Shown one piece after another: positions 23,487 through 29,693 of a stretch of DNA of 64,000 bases; position 1 is the stretch's first letter, and each line of letters starts with the position of its first letter. Under the pieces are notes generated by a model. It made no database searches, was not told where the DNA came from, and saw only the letters and a program-made list of their open reading frames with translations. The translations under genes and the position numbers were made by a program. This DNA is from a virus, in IMG/VR virus record IMGVR_UViG_3300023301_000008, positions 1-64,000 of that record. One strand, written 5' to 3'.

Positions 23487-23558
23487 GATCGTATAGCTCA
23501 GCGGTAGAGCTGCAGTGTGACACACTGCCTGTCGGGGGTTCAAATCCCTCTACGATCA
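23487..23558 (+). tRNA. tRNA-Val(GAC)
   Basis: GATCGTA/TACGATC acceptor, GCAGT GTGACAC ACTGC anticodon arm, GGGGG TTCAAAT CCCTC T arm. Confidence 0.92.
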
Positions 23559-23561
23559 CGC

Positions 23562-23590
23562 TTGACTAACAGACCCAAGTCTGGTAGACT
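23562..23590 (+). promoter_or_regulatory. Promoter upstream of tRNA-Val(TAC)
   Basis: TTGACT (23562-23567), 17 bases, TAGACT (23585-23590). Confidence 0.8.
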
Positions 23591-23668
23591 AAAGAAGTAG
23601 TGGTTGGGTTTCTTCAAGCTAACTAGGATTGTAACCTTCCGGCAGGTACCGCTGGAAACAACTCCCCC

Positions 23669-23737
23669 GGACCGGGGGCTGGTGTTCGATTGACTTTTAC
23701 ACGGTCGATTTGCTGAGTCCGATTCTCAGTCGGTCTA
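23669..23737 (+). tRNA. tRNA-Val(TAC) with reduced D arm
   Basis: GGACCGG/TCGGTCT acceptor, six-bp anticodon stem with loop TTTACAC, CTGAG TCCGATT CTCAG T arm. Only about 14 bases replace the D arm. An overlapping palindrome CCCCCGG-A-CCGGGGG could compete with folding. Confidence 0.6.
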
Positions 23738-23762
23738 CAAGGCTTGCATCCTACTGCTGTAT

Positions 23763-23833
23763 TCCTCTTTAGCTCCAAGGCGGAGCAAACGGCTGTTAAC
23801 CGTAAGGGTCAGGTTCGATTCCTGAAGGGGGAG
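23763..23833 (+). tRNA. tRNA-Asn(GTT)
   Basis: TCCTCTT/AGGGGGA acceptor, ACGG CTGTTAA CCGT anticodon arm, TCAGG TTCGATT CCTGA T arm. Confidence 0.92.
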
Positions 23834-23922
23834 CGACGAGGGTTTTTGCAAGTTTTACTCGGAGTGGAGGAAAAATGTGACGGATGCGGTCCAGAGTTCT
23901 AGAAATGGAGCCGTATCAACCT

Positions 23923-23995
23923 GTCTCCATAGCTCAGTGGATAGAGCGATTGACTACGCATCAATAGGCCGGGGGTTCAAATCCCTCTGGGGATA
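23923..23995 (+). tRNA. tRNA-Arg(ACG)
   Basis: GTCTCCA/TGGGGAT acceptor, TTGA CTACGCA TCAA anticodon arm, GGGGG TTCAAAT CCCTC T arm. A34 would need editing to inosine by a host TadA. The 89 bases before it hold nothing I recognise. Confidence 0.9.
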
Positions 23996-24000
23996 CGCAT

Positions 24001-24072
24001 GCCTCTATAACTCAACGGAAGAGTAGTAGCCTTCGAAGCTAAAAGTTGGGAGTTCGAATCTCTCTGGGGGCA
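24001..24072 (+). tRNA. tRNA-Arg(TCG)
   Basis: GCCTCTA/TGGGGGC acceptor, TAGC CTTCGAA GCTA anticodon arm, GGGAG TTCGAAT CTCTC T arm. Confidence 0.9.
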
Positions 24073-24126
24073 CTAGAGGGGGAGCGACCTCTAGGACACC
24101 TGGGTGTCCGGTAAAAACGCTCGTAT

Positions 24127-24197
24127 TCCCCGTTAGTGTAACGGTAACACGACTGACTCTGACTCAGTTATTCTTGGTTCGAATCCAGGATGGGGAG
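24127..24197 (+). tRNA. tRNA-Gln(CTG)
   Basis: TCCCCGT/ATGGGGA acceptor, ACTGA CTCTGAC TCAGT anticodon arm. Preceded by a perfect GGACAC-CTGG-GTGTCC hairpin in the spacer. Confidence 0.92.
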
Positions 24198-24214
24198 CAA
24201 CATTCAAGACACTA

Positions 24215-24243
24215 TTGACAATGACAGAAAGAACAGGTAGTCT
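24215..24243 (+). promoter_or_regulatory. Promoter of leaderless AAA ATPase gene
   Basis: TTGACA (24215-24220), 17 bases, TAGTCT (24238-24243), six bases to ATG 24250. Confidence 0.8.
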
Positions 24244-24249
24244 CAGAAC

Positions 24250-25416
24250 ATGACACATTTTATCAAACAAGGATCGCGCTACATGGTGGCCCCAGCTGAG
24301 GCTATCGATATGCGCAAGACCCTTCCTGAAGGGACGTACACGGTAAAGTTTGACGAAATGAGCGGATCGTTCTACCTAGAGGTCATCGAAGACTTCACAG
24401 TAGCCACCAAGATTTACGGCGACACCACCAAGCATGCCAACCGAATCCTCGAAACTTTCGCGGACCGCCCCAACTCTACCGGAGTCATGCTCTCGGGGGA
24501 GAAAGGCAGCGGCAAGACGCTCTTGGCCAAGGTCATTAGCGTCCGTGCTCGCAAGGCCGGTATCCCCACCATTGTCATCAACAACGCGTGGTGCGGTGAA
24601 GTATTCAACGGGTTCATTCAAATGATTGAACAGCCTACTGTCATCATCTTTGACGAGTTCGAGAAAGTGTACGACCGAAACGAGCAGGAAAAAATGCTCA
24701 CTCTGTTGGATGGTGTCTACCCCAGCAAGAAACTCTTTATCCTCACGTGCAACGACAAGTACCGCGTGAATACGCAGATGACCAACCGCCCCGGTCGAAT
24801 CTTTTACCGCATGGACTACGCTGGTCTGGAGAACTCATTCATCATGGAGTATTGCGCCGATAACCTTGAGAACAAGGGCCACACGGACTCCATCTGCAGG
24901 ATCGCCATGGCGTTCTCGGAGTTCAACTTTGACATACTCAAAGCTTTGATCGAAGAGATGAACCGCTACAAGGAAACTCCTCAACAGGCCATGGAAATGC
25001 TCAACGCCAAGCCTGAGTTCAGCGAGGGTGCTGATTACATGGTTCAGATCAAGGTCAACGATGTCAAGATTGATAAGGACAAGTTTGACGACTACTGCTG
25101 GAGCGGAAACCCGCTGGCTGGCACTGTACGAGTCGGCTACTACACCTCAGGCCCGGTCAGAAAAAAGCGCAGTCGCCCGGGCCGTGATACAAGCCCTGAG
25201 GCTCCGGTTTCCGCGAAGGAACTGATGGACAATCTCTTCGGTGACGATGACGTGGCTGAGGAGTCCGCATACACGTACCAGGACTTCACAAGCGCGGACC
25301 TCAAGGTGGTAGATTCTGCCGGAGGCAAGTTCAAGTTCGTGAACGGTGCTGGCTCCAAGCTCACCCTCACACGAATCCGTGCTCCGAAGTCCAACGTGGA
25401 CTACAGCGCGTTCTAG
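24250..25416 (+). CDS. AAA+ ATPase, 388 aa
   Basis: Single AAA+ module: Walker A GEKGSGKT (about residue 83), Walker B VIIFDEFEK (about 133), sensor-1 LTCND (about 165) and an arginine region NRPGR (about 178). The C-terminal 130 residues are unlike known partners and partly basic. Typical of large-phage ATPases of unknown client. Leaderless from its own promoter. Confidence 0.88.
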   Translation: MTHFIKQGSRYMVAPAEAIDMRKTLPEGTYTVKFDEMSGSFYLEVIEDFTVATKIYGDTTKHANRILETFADRPNSTGVMLSGEKGSGKTLLAKVISVRARKAGIPTIVINNAWCGEVFNGFIQMIEQPTVIIFDEFEKVYDRNEQEKMLTLLDGVYPSKKLFILTCNDKYRVNTQMTNRPGRIFYRMDYAGLENSFIMEYCADNLENKGHTDSICRIAMAFSEFNFDILKALIEEMNRYKETPQQAMEMLNAKPEFSEGADYMVQIKVNDVKIDKDKFDDYCWSGNPLAGTVRVGYYTSGPVRKKRSRPGRDTSPEAPVSAKELMDNLFGDDDVAEESAYTYQDFTSADLKVVDSAGGKFKFVNGAGSKLTLTRIRAPKSNVDYSAF

Positions 25417-25457
25417 TAGCAACCGGCGAGGTGCCCCCGGTAAAATTGGCACCGTAT

Positions 25458-25531
25458 TCCCCGGTAGCACAATTGGTAGTTGCGGCAGTCTTTGAAACTG
25501 TAGGTTGTTGGTCCGAATCCAACTCGGGGAG
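25458..25531 (+). tRNA. tRNA-Gln(TTG)
   Basis: TCCCCGG/TCGGGGA acceptor, GCAGT CTTTGAA ACTGT anticodon arm, GTTGG TCCGAAT CCAAC T arm. A GGTGCC/GGCACC hairpin precedes it. Confidence 0.92.
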
Positions 25532-25553
25532 CACTACTTATCCACTATTTTCT

Positions 25554-25624
25554 GCCTCTCTAGCTCAGCGGAAGAGCACATCTTTCCTAAAGATGTGGCC
25601 CCGGTTCGATTCCGGGGAGGGGCA
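25554..25624 (+). tRNA. tRNA-Arg(CCT)
   Basis: GCCTCTC/GAGGGGC acceptor, CATCT TTCCTAA AGATG anticodon arm, CCCGG TTCGATT CCGGG T arm. Confidence 0.92.
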
Positions 25625-25625
25625 C

Positions 25626-25654
25626 TTGCATTGAGTCTCCTCAGATGATAGACT
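25626..25654 (+). promoter_or_regulatory. Promoter of leaderless gene at 25661
   Basis: TTGCAT (25626-25631), 17 bases, TAGACT (25649-25654), six bases to ATG. Confidence 0.75.
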
Positions 25655-25660
25655 GCTCTA

Positions 25661-25906
25661 ATGACTGACATAGAAACAGAACACGAACCCTGGACCGTCA
25701 ACACCTTGATCGAAATTCTCGGGGAATATGACAAAGACGCGAAGATTAACGTCACCATGTACCCCTCTTGGAGAGGCATCTTCGTGATGATTCTTTGGAG
25801 AGTTCCGTACGTTGGTCGCTGGTCTCTCAAGCACAACCTTGATGTCCTTCCAAGCATGCCCATCACTGCGGTGTCCACCTCAGATAGTGGAGTGGATATT
25901 GGTTAA
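25661..25906 (+). CDS. Hypothetical protein, 81 aa
   Basis: Begins MTDIETEHEPWTV. The middle is hydrophobic and aromatic (RGIFVMILWRVPYVG) but too polar for a confident membrane span. Leaderless from a dedicated promoter. No family recognised. Confidence 0.65.
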   Translation: MTDIETEHEPWTVNTLIEILGEYDKDAKINVTMYPSWRGIFVMILWRVPYVGRWSLKHNLDVLPSMPITAVSTSDSGVDIG

Positions 25907-25910
25907 GGGC

Positions 25911-25939
25911 TTGCACTCCTAGTGCAGACCTGCTAGAAT
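25911..25939 (+). promoter_or_regulatory. Promoter of leaderless gene at 25946
   Basis: TTGCAC (25911-25916), 17 bases, TAGAAT (25934-25939), six bases to ATG. Confidence 0.75.
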
Positions 25940-25945
25940 CTTGAT

Positions 25946-26176
25946 ATGGCAAAAGACAGAGATGAATTCAGTGACGTAAAATCAGGCACGGCTGTTGCAG
26001 ACCTTATAGGTAGAAGGCATGGTCGTGTAGTGGTCGTAATCGGCAAAGGTATGTTCCGAATCCGCTGGGAGGACGACGAAGACGAGATTCTTCAGCGTCA
26101 CCAGCTCCTGGTTCGGTACACCACCGAGAGCCCCAAATTCATCCCAGGGCGCGTCAAGGTCTCAGAGAGGCCGTGA
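25946..26176 (+). CDS. Small basic beta-rich protein, 76 aa
   Basis: Residues 20-60 alternate strands with GRRHGRVVVVIG and FRIRWEDD, resembling a small KOW- or SH3-like barrel; this is only suggestive. Leaderless. A 12-codon frame (26190-26228) follows but has weak support. Confidence 0.65.
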   Translation: MAKDRDEFSDVKSGTAVADLIGRRHGRVVVVIGKGMFRIRWEDDEDEILQRHQLLVRYTTESPKFIPGRVKVSERP

Positions 26177-26283
26177 TAAGGTAGTCCTATGAGAAACGAA
26201 ATCTACACTGACTATGACACTATTTAGGTCATAGATTCGAAGCGGGAACCGACCCGCTATCTATGGCCGGAAATGAGGTCATT

Positions 26284-26928
26284 ATGTCGAGAACCGACAA
26301 AGATCGTCCCTACTGGGTCAGGCAGAACGATGACGGAACAAACACCGATCACGGCCACCTTAAGCTGGGCAAGACGATCTACAGAACGTATTACGTGTAT
26401 GACGAAAATGGCAAGGTCGTCTTCCACGAAGAGCCACAGTTCTATTCTGCAAGCCTCATTGTGCAGAACGTCAGTGGACTTACACGCTACTACACCATTT
26501 ACACCTTCTCTGAAGAGGCAGTCAATGAGGCGCGTGAGCTAGTCAAAAAGGGCAAACCATACGATCAGGTGCAAACCGGTGTGCGGCTCGTGGCTCAGAC
26601 AGAGAAGGTCGTGGCCGTGGTGCTCAAGGACTACTGCACCGAGGGTGAAAAGCTCACGGGCGGTGGCTACGGGCACTATGACGATCTGCCCTGCACCCCA
26701 GCAATGGCTCCAGGCGACTGGGGGTATTGCTACAGCTCTTTTAGCAGTAGCGGAAAGAAAAAGCGCGGATACTACGATATGCGTAATGGCTTGTCTCGAC
26801 GTACGTCCCGAGACTATCTGCGTGGTGTCGTCGATAGCTTTAACACCTACGGAGAGGCCTTCGATGACGATGACGAGCTGCCCCTGACCGCACAGCACCG
26901 TCACTCTATGTTGTGGGACCTTTACTAG
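26284..26928 (+). CDS. Hypothetical protein, 214 aa
   Basis: I prefer ATG 26284, with GAGGT just upstream; an in-frame ATG at 26263 is the alternative. Rich in Tyr and Gly, with a Cys/Gly-rich central part and an acidic patch (DDDDE) near the C-terminus. No domain recognised. Confidence 0.7.
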   Translation: MSRTDKDRPYWVRQNDDGTNTDHGHLKLGKTIYRTYYVYDENGKVVFHEEPQFYSASLIVQNVSGLTRYYTIYTFSEEAVNEARELVKKGKPYDQVQTGVRLVAQTEKVVAVVLKDYCTEGEKLTGGGYGHYDDLPCTPAMAPGDWGYCYSSFSSSGKKKRGYYDMRNGLSRRTSRDYLRGVVDSFNTYGEAFDDDDELPLTAQHRHSMLWDLY

Positions 26929-26935
26929 AAAAGGC

Positions 26936-26964
26936 TTGACGACAGGGTAAGAGCCTGATAGAGT
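26936..26964 (+). promoter_or_regulatory. Promoter of small gene and macro-domain gene
   Basis: TTGACG (26936-26941), 17 bases, TAGAGT (26959-26964), six bases to ATG 26971. Confidence 0.78.
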
Positions 26965-26970
26965 AAGAGT

Positions 26971-27078
26971 ATGATAACCAACGTATACCCTGTAGCACTG
27001 CCGGGAGCGGTACACGAGACCCTGATGTGGGCGAACGAAGTGGCCCACTTGCAGACGATCCTCTGCGTGAAAGGCTAA
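26971..27078 (+). CDS. Leaderless small protein, 35 aa
   Basis: Begins MITNVYPVALPGAVHE. Exact leaderless spacing. It ends three bases before the macro-domain start, so it may serve as a translated leader for that gene. No family known. Confidence 0.55.
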   Translation: MITNVYPVALPGAVHETLMWANEVAHLQTILCVKG

Positions 27079-27081
27079 ACC

Positions 27082-27552
27082 ATGGGAATGATTATCCACC
27101 AAACAGGAGACCTGTTCACAACTGACGCACGTGCTATTGGGCATGGTGTTAATGTCGATGGCATTATGGGCTCAGGCATTGCTTTGCAGTTCAAAGAACG
27201 CTTCCCCGATATGCACAATGAGTACAAAAAGCTCTGCAAGTCGGGTGAACTGGAGCCTGGAGGCCTTATGGTCTACGAACAGGCTCCGGGGCTGTATATT
27301 TACAACCTCGCGTCACAGGATCGCCCGGGGGCTAACGCCTCCTACGAATGGCTGTCTGAGAGCTTCAGACGTGCGCTGGGTGTTGCCGAGGCTGATGGGT
27401 TGAAAGAGATTGCTCTCCCACGGATTGGTTCTGGTATCGGTGGGCTCAATGAGCGTCAGGTTGAGGGCATGATTGCAGACATCATTGCCCCTACCCGGGT
27501 GAACGTAGAAATTTGGTCCCCCCCTCAAAAGGACATTTATGTGGTAATCTAG
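27082..27552 (+). CDS. Macro-domain ADP-ribose-binding protein, 156 aa
   Basis: Complete macro domain. GHGVNVDGIMGSGIA at residues 17-31 and LPRIGSGIGGL near 113 are the ADP-ribose loops. The pattern resembles the ALC1/TARG1/DarG-type macro domains, which remove ADP-ribose from proteins or DNA, or process ADP-ribose-1''-phosphate. In a phage it could reverse a host ADP-ribosylating defence (for example DarT) or recycle RNA-repair by-products. The substrate is not readable. Confidence 0.85.
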   Translation: MGMIIHQTGDLFTTDARAIGHGVNVDGIMGSGIALQFKERFPDMHNEYKKLCKSGELEPGGLMVYEQAPGLYIYNLASQDRPGANASYEWLSESFRRALGVAEADGLKEIALPRIGSGIGGLNERQVEGMIADIIAPTRVNVEIWSPPQKDIYVVI

Positions 27553-27559
27553 TAGTAAT

Positions 27560-27631
27560 GGTGGTGTGGCTGACTGGTTTAGGCGCTGCTCTGCAAAAGC
27601 AGATAAGGGAGTTCAATTCTCCCCATTACCT
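27560..27631 (+). tRNA. tRNA-Cys(GCA)
   Basis: GGTGGTG/CATTACC acceptor with two wobbles, CTGCT CTGCAAA AGCAG anticodon arm, GGGAG TTCAATT CTCCC T arm. Confidence 0.88.
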
Positions 27632-27635
27632 CCAC

Positions 27636-27709
27636 CTCTCCATAGCTCAGCGGATTAGAGCAGAAGGTTTCTACCCTTCGTGCCGGGGGTTCGACTCCCT
27701 CTGGAGAGA
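27636..27709 (+). tRNA. tRNA-Arg(TCT)
   Basis: CTCTCCA/TGGAGAG acceptor, GAAGG TTTCTAC CCTTC anticodon arm. Its 3' end GGAGAG lies 4 bases before the next ATG and could double as a ribosome site. Confidence 0.92.
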
Positions 27710-27710
27710 C

Positions 27711-27974
27711 ATGACAAACAAAAACGAAGACATGAAATTGAGCCTCCACCCGGACGCTTTGGATAGAAACTGCGGGTCCTTGGACGTGTCCACGGACTTT
27801 GATTCCTCTTGCCTCCCTACAACCTGGATTTGGCTGACCTTCAACACTCCGTATGAGCCGTGGTTCAGACTGACGTTTGCTGAGGCGGCGGAATTGCGAG
27901 ACCGACTCAGCGACGAGCTGGTTGTCTACGACACACTGACCGATGAGCAGAAGCGCATTGCCGATACGGAGTAG
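27711..27974 (+). CDS. Hypothetical protein, 87 aa
   Basis: Starts MTNKNEDMKLSLHPDALD, one base after the tRNA-Arg discriminator. The middle has WIWLTFNTPYEPWFRLTF, then a helical acidic end. No family recognised. Confidence 0.65.
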   Translation: MTNKNEDMKLSLHPDALDRNCGSLDVSTDFDSSCLPTTWIWLTFNTPYEPWFRLTFAEAAELRDRLSDELVVYDTLTDEQKRIADTE

Positions 27975-27989
27975 GTGCTATGATGTTGG

Positions 27990-28079
27990 ATGGCTTCCGC
28001 TTGCAAATGCCGTCACAGGTGCTCACAGCCGAATTGTGGTTGTGGGTCATCCTGTGATTATTGTTCCCATAAAGCCTAG
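27990..28079 (+). CDS. Cys-rich 29-aa protein, metallothionein-like
   Basis: Eight Cys and two His in 29 residues (CKCRHRC, CGCGSSCDYCSH). TATGAT with a TG extension ends five bases before the ATG, so it is probably leaderless. The stop codon overlaps the next promoter's -35. Metal binding is inferred from composition. Confidence 0.5.
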   Translation: MASACKCRHRCSQPNCGCGSSCDYCSHKA

Positions 28080-28105
28080 ACAAACGATATAGAGTATGCT
28101 AGAAT
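28077..28105 (+). promoter_or_regulatory. Promoter of Ile/Ala tRNA group
   Basis: TAGACA (28077-28082), 17 bases, TAGAAT (28100-28105), about 15 bases before tRNA-Ile. Confidence 0.7.
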
Positions 28106-28119
28106 GTAAATTCACGCAC

Positions 28120-28193
28120 TGGGGTTTAGCTCATCTGGTTAGAGCGCGTCACTGATAATGACGAGGCACGCAGTTCAAGTCTGCGAATCCCAA
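28120..28193 (+). tRNA. tRNA-Ile(GAT)
   Basis: TGGGGTT/AATCCCA acceptor, GTCA CTGATAA TGAC anticodon arm, CGCAG TTCAAGT CTGCG T arm. The only tRNA here followed directly by CCA (28194-28196). Confidence 0.92.
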
Positions 28194-28210
28194 CCAATAC
28201 AATTCAATAT

Positions 28211-28283
28211 GGGGGTCTAGCTCAATGGGTAGAGCGTCGGTTTTGCAAATCGAAGGCAGGGGGATCGTAGCCCCCGACCTCCA
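28211..28283 (+). tRNA. tRNA-Ala(TGC)
   Basis: GGGGGTC/GACCTCC acceptor, TCGGT TTTGCAA ATCGA anticodon arm. T loop is ATCGTAG instead of TTCGANT. Confidence 0.9.
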
Positions 28284-28288
28284 CTTAT

Positions 28289-28361
28289 GGGCCTTTAGCA
28301 CAATTGGTAGTGCACATTTCTGGCAGGAATGAGGTTGCGCGTTCGAGTCGCGTAGGGTCCA
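28289..28361 (+). tRNA. tRNA-Ala(GGC)
   Basis: GGGCCTT/AGGGTCC acceptor with wobbles, CATTT CTGGCAG GAATG anticodon arm, GCGCG TTCGAGT CGCGT T arm. Confidence 0.9.
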
Positions 28362-28400
28362 CTCCTATTTTACAGGTTTTCCTGCAATTTTAAGAAAGAC

Positions 28401-28429
28401 TTGCGCCCGTGAAAGTTTCGTGCTAGAGT
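28401..28429 (+). promoter_or_regulatory. Promoter of structured-RNA array and Ro operon
   Basis: TTGCGC (28401-28406), 17 bases, TAGAGT (28424-28429). The predicted start near 28436 lies just before the first RNA unit. Confidence 0.75.
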
Positions 28430-28462
28430 CTTACTTAGACGTTACAACTTAACAGAGAATTC

Positions 28463-28555
28463 GGTGTACGAGCCGGATGACAGACCGTTATCAAATCCGA
28501 CTAATAATCAGACACGGCGAAAGCCAATCGGTCTTCAATAACATGCTCGTTCACC
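28463..28555 (+). ncRNA. Y-RNA-like unit 1
   Basis: Ends GGTGTACGAGC (28463-28473) and GCTCGTTCACC (28545-28555) pair at 10 of 11 positions. Inside, GTTAT (28487-28491) pairs with ATAAC (28538-28542), leaving an asymmetric loop CGGATGACAGACC opposite AT. The interior has a GGC-GAAA-GCC hairpin but no T arm. It shares the end/loop layout with the three following units. Confidence 0.6.
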
Positions 28556-28562
28556 ACAAGCT

Positions 28563-28670
28563 TAGTGGGCCGGATGTTTTCGGTTATCTCTCACATAGAA
28601 GCGAAGGCACGTTCGATTCGTGCGACGGTCTGGCTACCTAGTTACCCCGATGGCAATTACATGCCCACTA
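28563..28670 (+). ncRNA. Y-RNA-like unit 2 with T arm
   Basis: TAGTGGGC (28563-28570) pairs perfectly with GCCCACTA (28663-28670). The internal motif GCCGGA...CGGTTATC is opposite ATTAC-AT. It contains a T arm (GCACG TTCGATT CGTGC), then GACGGT with a weaker partner ACC..GTT, so the acceptor-like stem comes after the T arm. Confidence 0.6.
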
Positions 28671-28677
28671 TAACAAC

Positions 28678-28809
28678 TTGACGAGCCGGAGATTGTTCGG
28701 TTATCTATGGAACAGAAGAGGTTGTCGGTTCGAGTCCGGCAACACCCTTAGGGGTGTTTAGCTCAATCGGCAGAGCACTAAAACCCGAGTGTCATAACAT
28801 GTTCGTCAA
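28678..28809 (+). ncRNA. Y-RNA-like unit 3: permuted tRNA with tetraloop
   Basis: Ends TTGACGAGC (28678-28686) and GTTCGTCAA (28801-28809) pair over nine bases, and GTTAT (28700-28704) pairs with ATAAC (28794-28798). Inside: T arm GTCGG TTCGAGT CCGGC (28724-28740), AACACCC (28741-28747), loop TTAG, GGGTGTT (28752-28758), then D arm TAGCTCAATCGGCAGAGCA. So the acceptor stem is closed by a tetraloop and the ends sit at the anticodon position, as in YrlA-type Y RNA. Confidence 0.72.
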
Positions 28810-28819
28810 TAACCTTTCG

Positions 28820-28987
28820 GTGCGAGCCGAAGAGAATTGGTTACCCATGGAAGCCAGAGGTACGGTCGCTTGACGGCCCACTGCACTCTGGACTAGGCTG
28901 AGCTAGGCTCTCAGATATTGTGCGTAGAAACGCTCAAATAGCTGGAGGAAGTACCAGCACTTCCGATTTTCACACACATGTTCGCAC
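28820..28987 (+). ncRNA. Y-RNA-like unit 4
   Basis: GTGCGAGC (28820-28827) pairs with GTTCGCAC (28980-28987, one wobble). GAGCCGAA...GGTTACC matches the shared 5' motif, and CAC-AT-GTTCG the 3' motif. Inner CCAGAG/CTCTGG and GGTCG-CTTGA-CGGCC helices are visible. It ends 76 bases before the Ro gene start. Confidence 0.5.
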
Positions 28988-29063
28988 TACAACTTCGCAG
29001 CCAAAGATGTCTGCACAAATATGTTCGTCACAGGGCGAGCCGGAAAAGAAAGAAGACAAAGAA

Positions 29064-29627
29064 ATGACAGATTCACTTAAGACAGTACGCACCCGTGCCG
29101 CATCCCAGCTTGATCCTGCAAAAGCTCCTCAGACTGTTCGGACCCGCGAGGACCAGGTGCAGAACAACGCAGGCGGTTTTGTATTTTCCGTCAACGACAT
29201 GGAACGCGCCAAGCGCTTCCTCATTCTAGGTTCTGAGAAGAACTTCTACACTTCTGGGCAGAAGCTCTCGAAGGAGAACGCTGGTGTCATCACCAAGCTG
29301 GCTTCCGACGCTGAGGCTGGCATCCAGCTCGTGGACCTGATCACGGAGATTTCTGTGGCCGGTCGCGCTCCCAAGCAGAACCCTGCTCTCTTCGCTCTGG
29401 CTATTGCAGCTTCGAGTCCCGAAGAGTCGGTACGTTCGTATGCCCTCGACAAGTTGACTGATGTTGCGCGAACCGCTACACATTTGTTTATCTTCGTAGG
29501 GTATGTTGAACAGTTCCGTGGTTGGGGCCGTGCACTTCGTCGTGCTGTTGGAGGTTGGTATCTGTTCCACGAAGGACGTGGGTCTCTTGCATACCAAGTG
29601 ACAAAGTATCGTAGTCGTGTGGTATAA
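29064..29627 (+). CDS. Ro/TROVE protein, N-terminal part, 187 aa
   Basis: The first section of the TROVE HEAT-repeat ring of a Ro60-type RNA-binding protein: QNNAGGFVFSVND, RFLILGSEKNFY and ending LAYQVTKYRSR are family hallmarks. Ro rings bind Y RNA outside and misfolded RNA 3' ends in the hole. The frame stops where Ro proteins normally continue to the W(T/S)HRD motif; that continuation is the next gene. Start ATG 29064 suits the family N-terminus. A GCGAGCCGGA motif like those of the RNA units lies 28 bases upstream. Confidence 0.82.
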   Translation: MTDSLKTVRTRAASQLDPAKAPQTVRTREDQVQNNAGGFVFSVNDMERAKRFLILGSEKNFYTSGQKLSKENAGVITKLASDAEAGIQLVDLITEISVAGRAPKQNPALFALAIAASSPEESVRSYALDKLTDVARTATHLFIFVGYVEQFRGWGRALRRAVGGWYLFHEGRGSLAYQVTKYRSRVV

Positions 29628-29693
29628 TGGAATCTTTCTGATTCTCATTTTCGAAAATTATGCTCACTAGTTGTGAGCCGAAAGGAATAAAAA

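Noticed and set aside
26190-26228. 12-codon leaderless minigene
   Set aside because: The spacing of a TAAGGT box to ATG fits, but there is no -35 and no terminator, and the frame is very short.
15107-28361. CRISPR array
   Set aside because: Repeated motifs in this interval are tRNA T-arm and D-arm consensus sequences at irregular spacing, not identical direct repeats.
28920-29063. Upstream extension of the Ro N-terminal frame
   Set aside because: The extra residues are low complexity and lie in the structured RNA unit 4; the Ro family N-terminus fits ATG 29064.
28400-29063. Group I intron interrupting a tRNA
   Set aside because: Split tRNA parts first suggested an intron, but no P/Q/R/S core motifs are seen, and the 3' half precedes the 5' half.
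29625-29693. Programmed ribosome bypass joining the two Ro halves
   Set aside because: Same frame and a hairpin are present, but there are no matched take-off and landing codons and the second part has its own AAAGGA site and ATG; split genes are simpler.
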